Shown: one piece after another, positions 41,209 through 50,240 of the stretch
How positions within the stretch are numbered: position 1 is the first letter of the stretch
How the letters are laid out: each line of letters starts with the position of its first letter
Assembly (NCBI RefSeq): GCF_000421965.1
Contig: NZ_ATAY01000063.1
Span: 248,001 to 312,000 of the forward strand
Reading direction: 5' to 3'
Origin: Ruminiclostridium papyrosolvens C7
Lineage (GTDB): Bacteria > Bacillota > Clostridia > Acetivibrionales > DSM-1351
Length of the DNA: 64,000 bases
The notes under the pieces: model-generated
Seen by the model: the letters and a program-made list of their open reading frames with translations, nothing else
Told to the model about the DNA's origin: nothing
Databases searched by the model: none
Position numbers and translations under genes: made by a program

Positions 41209-43494
41209 TTAATCATTTTTATCAAAAACGAAATATATAGTATTTATATATAATTTTCCGCATAATACTTTTTGAGAATCCAAATACAAATGTATACTTT
41301 TTAATTCATGTGCTTTTAAGTCTACTTGAATTGGAAAACGTAGTAGATTCCATCCTTCATGTAATCGGTGTGCTCTAAGAATAGTCTCTCTTTTCTCTGA
41401 GGTTTCAACTGTAACTTTCATCATCCCATAACTTGAGAGTCTGAATACACCCTTTTCTATCCAAACATCTATTCCAAGTATTTTGTTTTGTATCTCTATT
41501 TCTCTATCTAATTTAAAATCACAGATTAAATTCTCGCCGGATAAATCTGTTACGTCTATTCCAAGCCCCATCGAAGAATCAAAATCCCAAGCCTTAATAC
41601 TGTTATTAATATTTAAATTTTCTAAATTACATTGTGTGTCCCAAAGCGTTTGTTTTGGTATGGTTATTTCAAATTTTTTATCTTGTTTATAATATTTAAG
41701 TTGATTGCTTTTCCAAAGTGCATATATTACAGTACTTGGAGACACAAGATTAATGCACCTTTCAGGTTTTGTACATACAATGGCATATTCTGGACATTCA
41801 CAATCATCCGGAGGTATAATTCCTATATTAATATTACTTAGGGGACGATGGTCGTTACCTATTCTCGGTTTTTCTTTACCATATATTGTAATACTTGGTA
41901 TATTAAATGCTGCAGCAATGTGTCCTCCGGCACTGTCGACCCCAATAAAAAAATCACAATTCTTTATGGCAGAAATAAATTCTAAAATACTTAAGTTTTC
42001 TCCAACATTAAATACCCGATCATGTTCAATAGCCCGAAAATCCAAATTAACTAATTGAATGTCTGGTATAACCGATATTAAACCATCAATTAATTCCCGG
42101 ATACGATCATTGCTCCAGCTTTTTGATTCCATCGATGCATTAAATTGCAGTCCTATCGTCATCTTTGTACGATCTATTCCAGCTAATTTTAACAAGCTGC
42201 ATATATGCTCATCAATTTTCTCACTGGTTGTAATACATTGGCTGGTATATTCGTCTACACCGGCTATCCGTGCATAAACATCAATAAAATTTAATTTTTC
42301 ATTATTAAAATAAGCCGTAGTATCCCATGTTAATGATATTGCCTGATCAAACCTTCTGGTCATTAACAAATCTGATATCAGGTTTGTTATAATGTATGGA
42401 AACCCAGGCGGGTCCGGGCGCATTGAGCAAATGAACATTTCATCTATGTTAGGATTTTGCCTATAAATAATGTTAGCTTTAACATTAATAATTAATGTAA
42501 TATTGTATTCCGGATATTTCTTTTTTATCCCCGGTAGCAGGCTGGTAAGCCGAACAGCATCACCGATTCCCGGCATATCAATTAGTACAGCCAATCTTTT
42601 TTCACGATGCATATCTGCATTCTTCTTTATTTTGATAAAACTGACATGTTGGAAAATAAAATAAGTTGTACAATTTTCATCTGTTCCGATAGCTCTTATA
42701 AAAAAGCTATATTCTGCAAGTTTAGCTTTTATAAATAAAAGCCATGCAGCTTGCTCCAAGTTTCGCTCTTCCTGTTTTCGCTTCTTATTGAGAGTGTTTT
42801 CTGAAGTTAAGTATAGAGAATGTCCCTTCCACGATATAATCGTTTTTGTTTCAGACAACTCCTTACATAATTGTTTTTCAATCTCTGCCGGAATGTTATC
42901 AATGACTACAATGTCATAGTAGCCTTCCTTCTGTTTCTCAAAATACTCCCATGGGATACACGATTTATCCTGTGAATCCTCTTTTGTTATATTAACATTC
43001 TGCTGTATTATATAGTCATATTTATAGGTATCCCACCAACGCTTTAAAATCTTCTGATTGTATCTTTCCTTTGCGGATGGCCTAATAATAGACATTACAG
43101 GCCATTCAGAGTTATTTATCTTTACAAACCCTTCTTCTCGAATAAAGGTATGTAATTCTGTCAGAGATTTTAGTTTATAATTTACTGGAATTTTGCTTAA
43201 TAGCCACTTTTTATTAATTATGACAGGTAACCATGCCTGTGCATCAACTACAACCCGAGTGCCATCTTCTAAGCCTGATACATAGCTTTGGAGCCATTCA
43301 TCGGCATCATCCCTCAATGTCAAAAAGTTATCCAATAATAAAATCCAGTCTGCTGGAATTCCTTGAACAAAATCATAAAATGTAATGTTGTCCTGATGAA
43401 TATCAAACAAATACTCTGTTTTATCAGCTATCTCTCTTTGTTCCGGTACAGCCTGTTTGTATAGTCCAATTAATTTTATTTCCGTTTTTAACAT
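41209..43494 (-). CDS. Three-part GT9-type glycosyltransferase
   Basis: A 761-residue protein. Residues 1-290 are unrecognised, with an alpha/beta pattern (ADWILLLDNFLTL, VVVDAQAWLPV) that could be a degenerate transferase. Residues about 295-605 are a GT9 heptosyltransferase-like domain: RLAVLIDMPGIGDAVRLTSL, then IGLQFNASMESKSWS, and FFIGVDSAGGHIAAAFNIPS. Residues 610-761 form a beta-rich, carbohydrate-binding-like module (WDFDSSMGLGIDVTDLSGEN, GWNLLRFPIQVDL). GT9 enzymes usually use ADP-heptoses. The three-part layout is unusual and suggests a secreted or lipid-bound glycan substrate, but the donor is unknown. The start is ATG 43494. Confidence 0.78.
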   Translation of the reverse strand: MLKTEIKLIGLYKQAVPEQREIADKTEYLFDIHQDNITFYDFVQGIPADWILLLDNFLTLRDDADEWLQSYVSGLEDGTRVVVDAQAWLPVIINKKWLLSKIPVNYKLKSLTELHTFIREEGFVKINNSEWPVMSIIRPSAKERYNQKILKRWWDTYKYDYIIQQNVNITKEDSQDKSCIPWEYFEKQKEGYYDIVVIDNIPAEIEKQLCKELSETKTIISWKGHSLYLTSENTLNKKRKQEERNLEQAAWLLFIKAKLAEYSFFIRAIGTDENCTTYFIFQHVSFIKIKKNADMHREKRLAVLIDMPGIGDAVRLTSLLPGIKKKYPEYNITLIINVKANIIYRQNPNIDEMFICSMRPDPPGFPYIITNLISDLLMTRRFDQAISLTWDTTAYFNNEKLNFIDVYARIAGVDEYTSQCITTSEKIDEHICSLLKLAGIDRTKMTIGLQFNASMESKSWSNDRIRELIDGLISVIPDIQLVNLDFRAIEHDRVFNVGENLSILEFISAIKNCDFFIGVDSAGGHIAAAFNIPSITIYGKEKPRIGNDHRPLSNINIGIIPPDDCECPEYAIVCTKPERCINLVSPSTVIYALWKSNQLKYYKQDKKFEITIPKQTLWDTQCNLENLNINNSIKAWDFDSSMGLGIDVTDLSGENLICDFKLDREIEIQNKILGIDVWIEKGVFRLSSYGMMKVTVETSEKRETILRAHRLHEGWNLLRFPIQVDLKAHELKSIHLYLDSQKVLCGKLYINTIYFVFDKND

Positions 43495-43508
43495 ATACCC
43501 TACCCAGC

Positions 43509-44648
43509 TTACTTATGTATTTTTTCTTTATATAACAGCAATTCTTCAACGATTTCATCCAAGTGTACCCGGGTATTACATAGTACTTTCTGATTGCATG
43601 TTTTTTGCCAGCACGGAGCACATTCCACATCAGCTTTAAATTTTTTGCCTCCAAAGAATAATTGTACCTCTTGCTCACATGAAGGCCCAAACCAAGCTAC
43701 ACACGGTTTTCCTAATGCTATGCCCATATGCAATCCCAATGAACATCCGCTGAAAACTATGTCACACATACTTGTATATGCTATTCCATAGGATAAGTCT
43801 TTTGTATTTGTTAAATTGATTACATTTTTATCAATGGAAGAAAGATATTGATTTATTTCTTCTTCTTCCTTGCCTCCCAATAATAAAACCTGACAATCTT
43901 TTTCTTTCTCTAACAGACTTTTAATAATTTTTTCATTTGCATCCCTTGGTAATTTACGAAGAGGCATTAAGTCAGAACATCCGGTGTTAATACCAATAAG
44001 ATACGCATCTTCACGTATTCCTTTTTCCTTGAAAGTGCTTTCCTTTATGTTCTCATGCTTATTGGTTACTGTAATGGTATAGGGTTCATTCTGATACGCC
44101 AATCCCAAGCTTTCAACCATGATTTGTGCCATAGACTTTGTATTTGTTTTAAATCTGAGCTTGTCATCAATCCCTAATTTATATAAATACTCAAATTCTT
44201 CATTGAAATAATTGATATTCCCGTAACTGTCCAAGCCAAATCCATACTTTTTATCAGCATTAATTATATTTGCCAGTGCAGATACATGACGTGTTCTGTC
44301 TAGATTTACAACGATATCAAATTTTAACTGTGATAAAATCAAAACAGTTTCCGGATTCCAAAAAATCAATTCATCTATGTATTGGTTGTTTTCCAATATA
44401 GGCCCTGCAGCTTTTGAGGTTAAAAACGTTATTTTACTGTTTTTGAATTCTCGCTTCAGCGGCTGTAACACTGAGGATGCCATCAAAACTGCCCCTAAGC
44501 CAAGCAAGCTGATAACTAAAATACGTTTTTCAATAAGCTGTGGGGTATTGCAATCCTCACAGACCTTGTAAGGAGAACAAGGCTTATATCCGTTAAATTT
44601 GATACAACGCTGATATAATTCCGTCGTTTCATTTAAATTCTCAATCAT
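43509..44648 (-). CDS. GT9-family glycosyltransferase (heptosyltransferase-like)
   Basis: A 379-residue enzyme. The N-terminal extension has a cysteine pair (KVCEDC). The GT9 core follows: RILVISLLGLGAVLMASSVL, IVVNLDRTRHVSALA, GINTGCSDLMPLRKLP, and FSGCSLGLHMGIALGKPCVAWFGP. A cysteine-rich tail (CAPCWQKTCNQKVLC) is typical of clostridial GT9 proteins. It would move an ADP-activated sugar, often an ADP-heptose, to an acceptor. The start ATG overlaps the stop of the radical SAM gene (44645) by four bases, so translation is coupled. Confidence 0.82.
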   Translation of the reverse strand: MIENLNETTELYQRCIKFNGYKPCSPYKVCEDCNTPQLIEKRILVISLLGLGAVLMASSVLQPLKREFKNSKITFLTSKAAGPILENNQYIDELIFWNPETVLILSQLKFDIVVNLDRTRHVSALANIINADKKYGFGLDSYGNINYFNEEFEYLYKLGIDDKLRFKTNTKSMAQIMVESLGLAYQNEPYTITVTNKHENIKESTFKEKGIREDAYLIGINTGCSDLMPLRKLPRDANEKIIKSLLEKEKDCQVLLLGGKEEEEINQYLSSIDKNVINLTNTKDLSYGIAYTSMCDIVFSGCSLGLHMGIALGKPCVAWFGPSCEQEVQLFFGGKKFKADVECAPCWQKTCNQKVLCNTRVHLDEIVEELLLYKEKIHK

Positions 44649-45739
44649 ACCAGCTTCCTCCCATGTAATTCAAGATAGTCCGCTTTAACTTTTTCTAAAA
44701 ATTCCAACATTTCAGGTTTGCCATAGAACGGAATCGTTTTTATATCTGATTTTGAAAGTACACCTTCAAAATAAAGATTGAGCACTTCAGAACGTATGTA
44801 GCAATGGTCACATGAACCTAACTTAGGCTTACTAGCCAGCAACATGCGGTACACGGGAGCAGTTTGGAAATTATCAATTACAGCTTCACTGTCACGAAAC
44901 AGATTTCCAAGCTCAACAGTCCACCAATATGGGCATGGGGTAAATTTACCATCATCGAAAAATTGGAATGTATGATATGGAATCATACAAATTCTTTGTC
45001 TTCTCTTGTTTTGGAGAAACAATTTTAATCCCTCCCAGTACTGTACTGGTGGGATAATACTTTCATAATTATGGTAATTATCTATAATTTTATCGATTTC
45101 ACTTATCTGTTCTTCCTTTGGAAAGTACTTCTCAACCTCATCACCCCGGACCGGGAACGGAAAAACCTTTAAGGGATAACCCTCGTATTGCTTCAAGTAA
45201 TCTAAAAAGTTGCTTAAGTGGGCAATACTACGATCTGTAACAACACAATTGATTTCCAACGGAATTCCGCTTTTTAATACTTTATCAATATTTTTCAGGA
45301 GTCTATCATGCATATTCCTGTTCTTATTACGATAAAAATTTCCCTCGAAATCACTGCTGTCAAAGGAAATCTGTAGATAGAAGTTGGGAATTGCTTTTAG
45401 TCTTGAAATAGATTCATCATTTAATAAAATACCATTAGTCATTAACTGAACATTAATAAATTGTGATGAGCGTTCTTCCAATAAAGAAATAATATTCTTT
45501 ACCAGCAGAATTTCTCCCCCACTGATTTTAAGTGCTCCTATATCAAGCTTCTGCTGAAGAGTATCTATGATATAATTCAAACGTTGGTACAAGTTAGTGC
45601 CTTTTTCATACTTATATTCATTTCTTAAACATGCTTGACCCGGATCATAATTGTCGTAATTTGTTAGACAATACTCACAGGAAGCATTACATAGATTTTT
45701 TGCAATTACCATATCACATAATAATAATTTCTTTTTCAT
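44645..45739 (-). CDS. Radical SAM enzyme with SPASM/twitch-like C terminus
   Basis: A 364-residue enzyme without a B12 domain. The cluster motif C17-x3-C21-x2-C24 is in AKNLCNASCEYC. It is followed by ISGGEILLVKNI. The C-terminal part holds the cysteines expected for an auxiliary cluster (CMIPYHTFQFFDDGKFTPCPYW, then CDHCYIRSE). Relatives dehydrogenate alcohols (BtrN type), mature peptides or modify amino acids, so its reaction is open. It lies between permease and GT9 genes, four-base overlap with the latter. The start is ATG 45739 behind AAGGAG. Confidence 0.85.
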   Translation of the reverse strand: MKKKLLLCDMVIAKNLCNASCEYCLTNYDNYDPGQACLRNEYKYEKGTNLYQRLNYIIDTLQQKLDIGALKISGGEILLVKNIISLLEERSSQFINVQLMTNGILLNDESISRLKAIPNFYLQISFDSSDFEGNFYRNKNRNMHDRLLKNIDKVLKSGIPLEINCVVTDRSIAHLSNFLDYLKQYEGYPLKVFPFPVRGDEVEKYFPKEEQISEIDKIIDNYHNYESIIPPVQYWEGLKLFLQNKRRQRICMIPYHTFQFFDDGKFTPCPYWWTVELGNLFRDSEAVIDNFQTAPVYRMLLASKPKLGSCDHCYIRSEVLNLYFEGVLSKSDIKTIPFYGKPEMLEFLEKVKADYLELHGRKLV

Positions 45740-45747
45740 AGTACTCC

Positions 45748-46545
45748 TTAGCTACTCGCACTGCTGTAATTTTTAACTGCCAGCCGCCAACCTATTATAC
45801 CGATAGCTGAAACTATTATTGTCACTAACAGGTCATAAAGTATAAATGTAACATTTAGTCTGCCCATTAATATTCTACTTGGGAAATTAACAATTACTAT
45901 CATTGGAATTAAAAACATCAGGACATGACGAATAATACCGCTGAATATTACATCAGGCTTTTCAGCAAATTTGATACCTTGGTAAAATAAATTATTAAGC
46001 ATATTTGTTTTAATAACTTTAAATGAAATCAACTGAACCAAAAGCTGAATCATAGTGAAAATAATAACACCATTAATAGCTAAAACAATATATATAAGTA
46101 CGGTTCCAATATTTACACTACTCTTATTTGCAACAACACCCATTATGGTTAAAATAATTCCTAAAAAAACATTTATAATTGAAGCAAAATTCATGTTACG
46201 GAAAATAACAAAAAACAGTGAATCCACAGGCTTAACCAAAATGAGATCCAAAGAACCGTTACCCACATATTCAGAGATACGTTCAACATTTAAAGCAGTA
46301 CTAAAATCCCACAATCCGTGAACTGCATGATATGTACCTAAGAAAATAAGGATTTCATTAAAGGTCCATCCTCCTATATTATTAGTCCATTGATATATAA
46401 CACCAAACAGTGCTAAATTTGCAACCAGATAAAAAATATATCCGATAACTACTACAATAAAATTGACCCGATATTGTAGTTCTCGACTCAACGAATAACT
46501 AAAAAATGCAAAATATAATTTTATGTACTTAATTAAGCTTTTCAT
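45748..46545 (-). CDS. ABC-2 type exporter permease (DUF990-like), subunit 1
   Basis: A 265-residue membrane protein with about six hydrophobic helices. The N-terminal pattern KYIKLYFAFFSYSLSRELQYRVNF, and the ending WRLAVKNYSSASS, are typical of DUF990-family ABC-2 permeases that work in pairs with a DrrA-like ATPase. The start is ATG 46545, behind GGAGG; the track-like longer reading from 46590 would overlap the neighbouring permease. It is the partner of the permease encoded directly upstream. Confidence 0.85.
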   Translation of the reverse strand: MKSLIKYIKLYFAFFSYSLSRELQYRVNFIVVVIGYIFYLVANLALFGVIYQWTNNIGGWTFNEILIFLGTYHAVHGLWDFSTALNVERISEYVGNGSLDLILVKPVDSLFFVIFRNMNFASIINVFLGIILTIMGVVANKSSVNIGTVLIYIVLAINGVIIFTMIQLLVQLISFKVIKTNMLNNLFYQGIKFAEKPDVIFSGIIRHVLMFLIPMIVIVNFPSRILMGRLNVTFILYDLLVTIIVSAIGIIGWRLAVKNYSSASS

Positions 46546-46547
46546 TA

Positions 46548-47360
46548 TCAACCTCCGGTTGCAGAAAATTCTTTTACACCCTTGTGCCAAACAAATTTAC
46601 ACAATACCAAACATATTAAAAGCCAGATGGTTTCGACTGTAAGTCCTTTTGCTATTGCAGCGTTATCCATATTACCCGCAAGTAATTGTGTGGGGAAATA
46701 AACCATATAATAAAATGGAGTATATGACAATAATGTATGAATCCAAGCAGGTAAAATATTTAGCGGAAATGCAGATCCATTTAATATGGAATATATAAAG
46801 GGTATAAAATGAAAAATTGATGCAAATTCAGTAAACCAAAAGGACAACATTGCAATAGTTGTTTGAATAAAATAAAAAATAATTAATGCTAAAATCAGAG
46901 AAAAAACAAAATACAATATATTCTGTGAAAATTCAGGTAACTGTATAAAATTCCGAAAGAATAATGCCATTGGAATAAGATTTATTATAATGCAAATAAT
47001 AACCACTAGCTTTTTGGAAAACACATATACAAGTTTGAAAAAAATAAAATCTACAGGTTGAACTAAATAACGCTGCAAAAATCCATCTCTGATGTCAGAT
47101 ATTACAGTCCATTCAATTCCCTCAGTTTTCACTAATTCATTTACAATCATTGCTATAATGTAATACGTAATCATTGCACTTAGTGAATAACCTACAATGG
47201 TAGTACTTCCTGAATTTTTATAAACTACGCTCCAAAGTAAAATTTGGATGCCTAATGGAAAGTACCATAATAAAATTTGGGTAAAAAAGTTAAAACGATA
47301 TTCTGTAGCATCAGATAACCCCATTTTTAATATGGCACTATATTTTTTAATAAAATCCAT
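46548..47360 (-). CDS. ABC-2 type exporter permease (DUF990-like), subunit 2
   Basis: A 270-residue permease with six predicted helices, paralogous in layout to its neighbour. It starts MDFIKKYSAILKMGLSDATE and ends WHKGVKEFSATGG, both family hallmarks. AGGAG precedes ATG 47360. With the second permease and the ATPase encoded at 40230 it forms a heterodimeric exporter. The exporter genes are split by three glycosylation and radical SAM genes, but they lie on one transcript. Confidence 0.85.
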   Translation of the reverse strand: MDFIKKYSAILKMGLSDATEYRFNFFTQILLWYFPLGIQILLWSVVYKNSGSTTIVGYSLSAMITYYIIAMIVNELVKTEGIEWTVISDIRDGFLQRYLVQPVDFIFFKLVYVFSKKLVVIICIIINLIPMALFFRNFIQLPEFSQNILYFVFSLILALIIFYFIQTTIAMLSFWFTEFASIFHFIPFIYSILNGSAFPLNILPAWIHTLLSYTPFYYMVYFPTQLLAGNMDNAAIAKGLTVETIWLLICLVLCKFVWHKGVKEFSATGG

Positions 47361-47410
47361 TTTCTGCTCCTAATAAAATAATACTATTCGTCCTGTTTTT
47401 CTACCTAAAA

Positions 47411-47674
47411 TCAACCTACTTCGCTCAATTTCTTTTCAACATACTCTGCCAAATTTCTGGTGGTTCGTATAAGCTCTGTGTTTAGGTCATCATCATCAAC
47501 CTGAATATTAAACAGTTCTTCGATTTTTACAAGGATACTGATGGCATCAATTGAATTAATTCCAATGCTCTGAACAATATCCACATCATCGCGAAGCATC
47601 TCATCACTAATATCACGATTTACAGTCTCCTTTATAGCTTTGTTTATTGTTTCATAAATTTGAGATATATCCAT
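47411..47674 (-). CDS. Free-standing acyl or peptidyl carrier protein
   Basis: An 87-residue acidic helical protein with the phosphopantetheine site Ser41 in IGINSIDAIS (the usual D before the Ser is Asn here). The start is ATG 47674 behind AAGGAAAGAG; the longer frame from 47752 runs through AT-rich leader. Its position in an operon that also encodes an adenylate-forming ligase suggests that an activated acid is loaded onto it and held during tailoring. No phosphopantetheinyl transferase is encoded in the window. Confidence 0.85.
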   Translation of the reverse strand: MDISQIYETINKAIKETVNRDISDEMLRDDVDIVQSIGINSIDAISILVKIEELFNIQVDDDDLNTELIRTTRNLAEYVEKKLSEVG

Positions 47675-47776
47675 ATGTATACTCTTTCCTTTCTTAGATT
47701 TAGAATATATATTAATAGAGTTCTCTATTAAATACTTAATTTGATAATACATGTAGCTAAATGTTACTTAAAATTG

Positions 47777-48499
47777 TTATAAAAACTTTTCAATCAGCGT
47801 GCAGAAGATTTCACAATTACACACATAATAGGCCTCTGTCCAAAGAATCTGCCTAAGTCCGATTTGTTCAGCACGGTATTTATTTAAATTCTTAATTACG
47901 TTTTCAAGGTGCTCAGGGTTTTGGCTAACGTAATTTTTAAGAATCTCTATTTTTTGTTCAAATGATTTAGTAATATTGATAGAATAATTAATATAAACCG
48001 GAAAATTCACTTCATAACATGCTATGTATTGAGTACTAATGGCTGTATTAGTTAAAATAGCTTTTAAAGAATGTGCCAGAAAGATACTCGTTGCCCGATG
48101 GTCATTATGCATATCAATAAACCAAGGTGTAAAAATAATATCCGGGTTATATTTTTCAATTAATTCACAAAGTTTGTTTACGCAATCATTTTCAAATGAA
48201 GAAAGCATAGAATCCTCGAAGCAAAAAAATTCCTGAATTATATTGTCAAACGAGTTCCAAGCATTTAGGGCTTCTATTTTACGTTTTTTCTCCTTATCCA
48301 TAGTGAGATATATAATTACAACCTGACATTGCTTTTTTAAATATTCAAGTATTGTTCCTCCGCAACCCAATACCTCATCATCACAGTGGGGAGATAATAC
48401 GAGGATGCGTTTTGCAGGAATAACCCTTCCAAATAACATACTGTTAAAAGAATTATTTTTTATTATTTCTAAAATGCCTTGATTTTGATTTCTTGTCAT
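47777..48499 (-). CDS. PIG-L/LmbE-family N-deacetylase
   Basis: A 240-residue zinc-dependent deacetylase. The metal motif is SPHCDDEVLGCGG (His38, Asp41 region) and the second is MHNDHRAT. Family members remove N-acetyl groups from GlcNAc derivatives, for instance in mycothiol, bacillithiol and aminoglycoside pathways. Here it most likely frees an amino group on a glycosylated intermediate, with the GT2 gene directly upstream. The start is ATG 48499 behind AAAGGG. Confidence 0.88.
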   Translation of the reverse strand: MTRNQNQGILEIIKNNSFNSMLFGRVIPAKRILVLSPHCDDEVLGCGGTILEYLKKQCQVVIIYLTMDKEKKRKIEALNAWNSFDNIIQEFFCFEDSMLSSFENDCVNKLCELIEKYNPDIIFTPWFIDMHNDHRATSIFLAHSLKAILTNTAISTQYIACYEVNFPVYINYSINITKSFEQKIEILKNYVSQNPEHLENVIKNLNKYRAEQIGLRQILWTEAYYVCNCEIFCTLIEKFL

Positions 48500-48538
48500 A
48501 TCCCTTTACTCCATAAATAAGCCGGAAGAATTTATTTA

Positions 48539-49471
48539 TTAACTTTTCTCTGTTAAATAATCACAAAACTTATGAACATCTTTTATCTCATTAAGTAATA
48601 GCCTTGGTAGCGATTTAATGATAGGGTCCTGATGTTTCTGATAAAAGAGGTCGTATGCTATCAATAAAGCTTCTTTATAATTCTGTCTTAAATGAGTTAT
48701 ATGATAGTTTGAAGCTTTATCTAAGTATAAAATTTTAACTCCCTTTTTTTGAAGTCTGTATCCCATTTCTACATCTTCGCATCCCCACAGTCTGCCAAAG
48801 GATTCATCGAAACCGCCAACACTTTCAAAAACTTCCTTTTTCCCTGAAAGATTAGCACCTGTACACCCTATAAAGTCTAGCTTATGCAGGTTTTCATGTT
48901 GTATTGCTCTTGTTAATATAGTAAAAATATATTTTTCAAATGAGGATGTCCGTTTCTGTTTATCAATTTTTTCGAGTGTTCTGATATCTTCTGGGGAAAT
49001 CAAGTAATTTGTTAATCCGGAAGTATCAGTATTAAGTGTTAAATTATCTGATTTTAAAATAGTTCCCAAAGACGGATCACTAAAAAATTTCAAGTACGGC
49101 AGTTCATATATTTTTCCATGACCTATAGAATTATTAAACTGCTGATGTAATTCATAATGGCCACTGATAAAAGCATTTGACAAAATAACATCATCATCAA
49201 AGAAAACCACAATAGACGCATCTGCTGCATTCAAACCAGTATTTCTTGCATGTGAGCGTCCGGAATTATTTTGATATATATAGTTTATATTCAATTTAGT
49301 AATATAATCATTTACGACATTTGATGTATCATCCGTTGAACCGTCATCAACAATAATTACTTTAAATTGTTCTGTAGGCATTATTTGATTACATAACGAT
49401 TCAAGTACCAGCCTTAATCGTGTAGATTTATTATATGTAGGAATAATTAAATCTATTAAATATTTTCCCAT
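48539..49471 (-). CDS. Family 2 glycosyltransferase
   Basis: A 310-residue GT-A enzyme. It shows DLIIPTYNKSTRLRLVLESL, the nucleotide-sugar motif IVDDGSTDDTS, the metal motif FFDDDVI, and the acceptor-side motif GFDESFGRLWGCEDVEMGYRLQ. No membrane segment is seen. It is the second gene after loaP. Transfer of a sugar such as GlcNAc that the next gene product then deacetylates is a reasonable inference. The start ATG 49471 has no strong ribosome site. Confidence 0.88.
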   Translation of the reverse strand: MGKYLIDLIIPTYNKSTRLRLVLESLCNQIMPTEQFKVIIVDDGSTDDTSNVVNDYITKLNINYIYQNNSGRSHARNTGLNAADASIVVFFDDDVILSNAFISGHYELHQQFNNSIGHGKIYELPYLKFFSDPSLGTILKSDNLTLNTDTSGLTNYLISPEDIRTLEKIDKQKRTSSFEKYIFTILTRAIQHENLHKLDFIGCTGANLSGKKEVFESVGGFDESFGRLWGCEDVEMGYRLQKKGVKILYLDKASNYHITHLRQNYKEALLIAYDLFYQKHQDPIIKSLPRLLLNEIKDVHKFCDYLTEKS

Positions 49472-49564
49472 TTTATATAAAAACTGTAAAAGTTGATTTA
49501 GTAATCATCCAGAAATTAGAAAACATGTTGATGTGTTATTTTATTTATGTATCCTTAAAAAAAT

Positions 49565-50128
49565 TTATGATATTTTCTCAATAATATCCAGTGACACACT
49601 AACCAGCCTTATCTCTCCCATAAAATTTAATTCAATCGTTGCTAAGCGTTTATGCCTGTTTACTTTTTTAATAATGCATTCTTTTCCTTTGAGAGGCCCT
49701 TCTTCTATATAAATTTTACTACCTTCTTTAATAGCAATTGATGACTCAATACAATGTTTGTCATCACATAAGCTAAGTAATAACTGTTTTTCATTTTCCC
49801 TCAAGGCGATTTCAGTATCCGAGTATCTTAAAAGGTGGTTTATATTATCTATAAAAGAAATAATTTCGCTTATTTCTTTTATAAATTCAGATTGTGACAA
49901 TTCGGACTCAATGAAGATATATCCCGGAAATAACGGTTTTACTTCATATTTTATAACGCCCTGTTTCTTAAATACAGTTTTTAAGAGGGGTATAAATGGA
50001 ATAAACAAATCATTATCCAGTACTTTATTTAATAGTTTTTTAACTTTTTCCTCCATACCTGTCCGGATAGATAACACATACCAGTACAATAATTTCACGT
50101 CCTCATAATTTAACTTTGCTGTTTGCAC
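49565..50128 (-). CDS. loaP: LoaP-type NusG paralogue, transcription antiterminator
   Basis: A 187-residue NusG-family protein. The NGN domain spans about 12-115 (LLYWYVLSIRTGMEEKVKKL, then KPLFPGYIFIE) and the KOW domain about 128-187 (KEGSKIYIEEGPLKGKECII). This stand-alone paralogue at the head of a long biosynthetic operon is the LoaP arrangement known from Bacillus, Paenibacillus and Clostridium polyketide and polysaccharide clusters. There it binds a leader RNA hairpin and lets polymerase read through terminators. The start codon is GTG 50128 behind AAGGG. A sigma-A promoter and a structured leader lie just upstream. A NusG-type gene also controls closthioamide genes in C. cellulolyticum. 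Confidence 0.87.
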   Translation of the reverse strand: MQTAKLNYEDVKLLYWYVLSIRTGMEEKVKKLLNKVLDNDLFIPFIPLLKTVFKKQGVIKYEVKPLFPGYIFIESELSQSEFIKEISEIISFIDNINHLLRYSDTEIALRENEKQLLLSLCDDKHCIESSIAIKEGSKIYIEEGPLKGKECIIKKVNRHKRLATIELNFMGEIRLVSVSLDIIEKIS

Positions 50129-50154
50129 AGCTTCGCCCTTTCACTTATTAAAAA

Positions 50155-50232
50155 ATAAGCTACGCTAATTGTAAATATGTTCCTTATCATTAGCTAACGT
50201 GACCCACCATCGATTAGCAATGTTACTAAGTA
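50155..50232 (-). promoter_or_regulatory. Structured leader of the loaP operon, possible LoaP target
   Basis: The leader RNA has three mutually complementary elements on the minus strand: TTGCTAATCG, CGTTAGCTAATG and CAATTAGCG. Arm 1 can pair with the TTAGC of arm 2, or arm 2's GCTAA can pair with arm 3, or arm 1 with arm 3, giving exclusive hairpins. A short TTATTTTTTAATAA hairpin follows. This is the layout of an attenuator or of a LoaP recognition hairpin. Confidence 0.45.
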
Positions 50233-50240
50233 TTTCCTCA

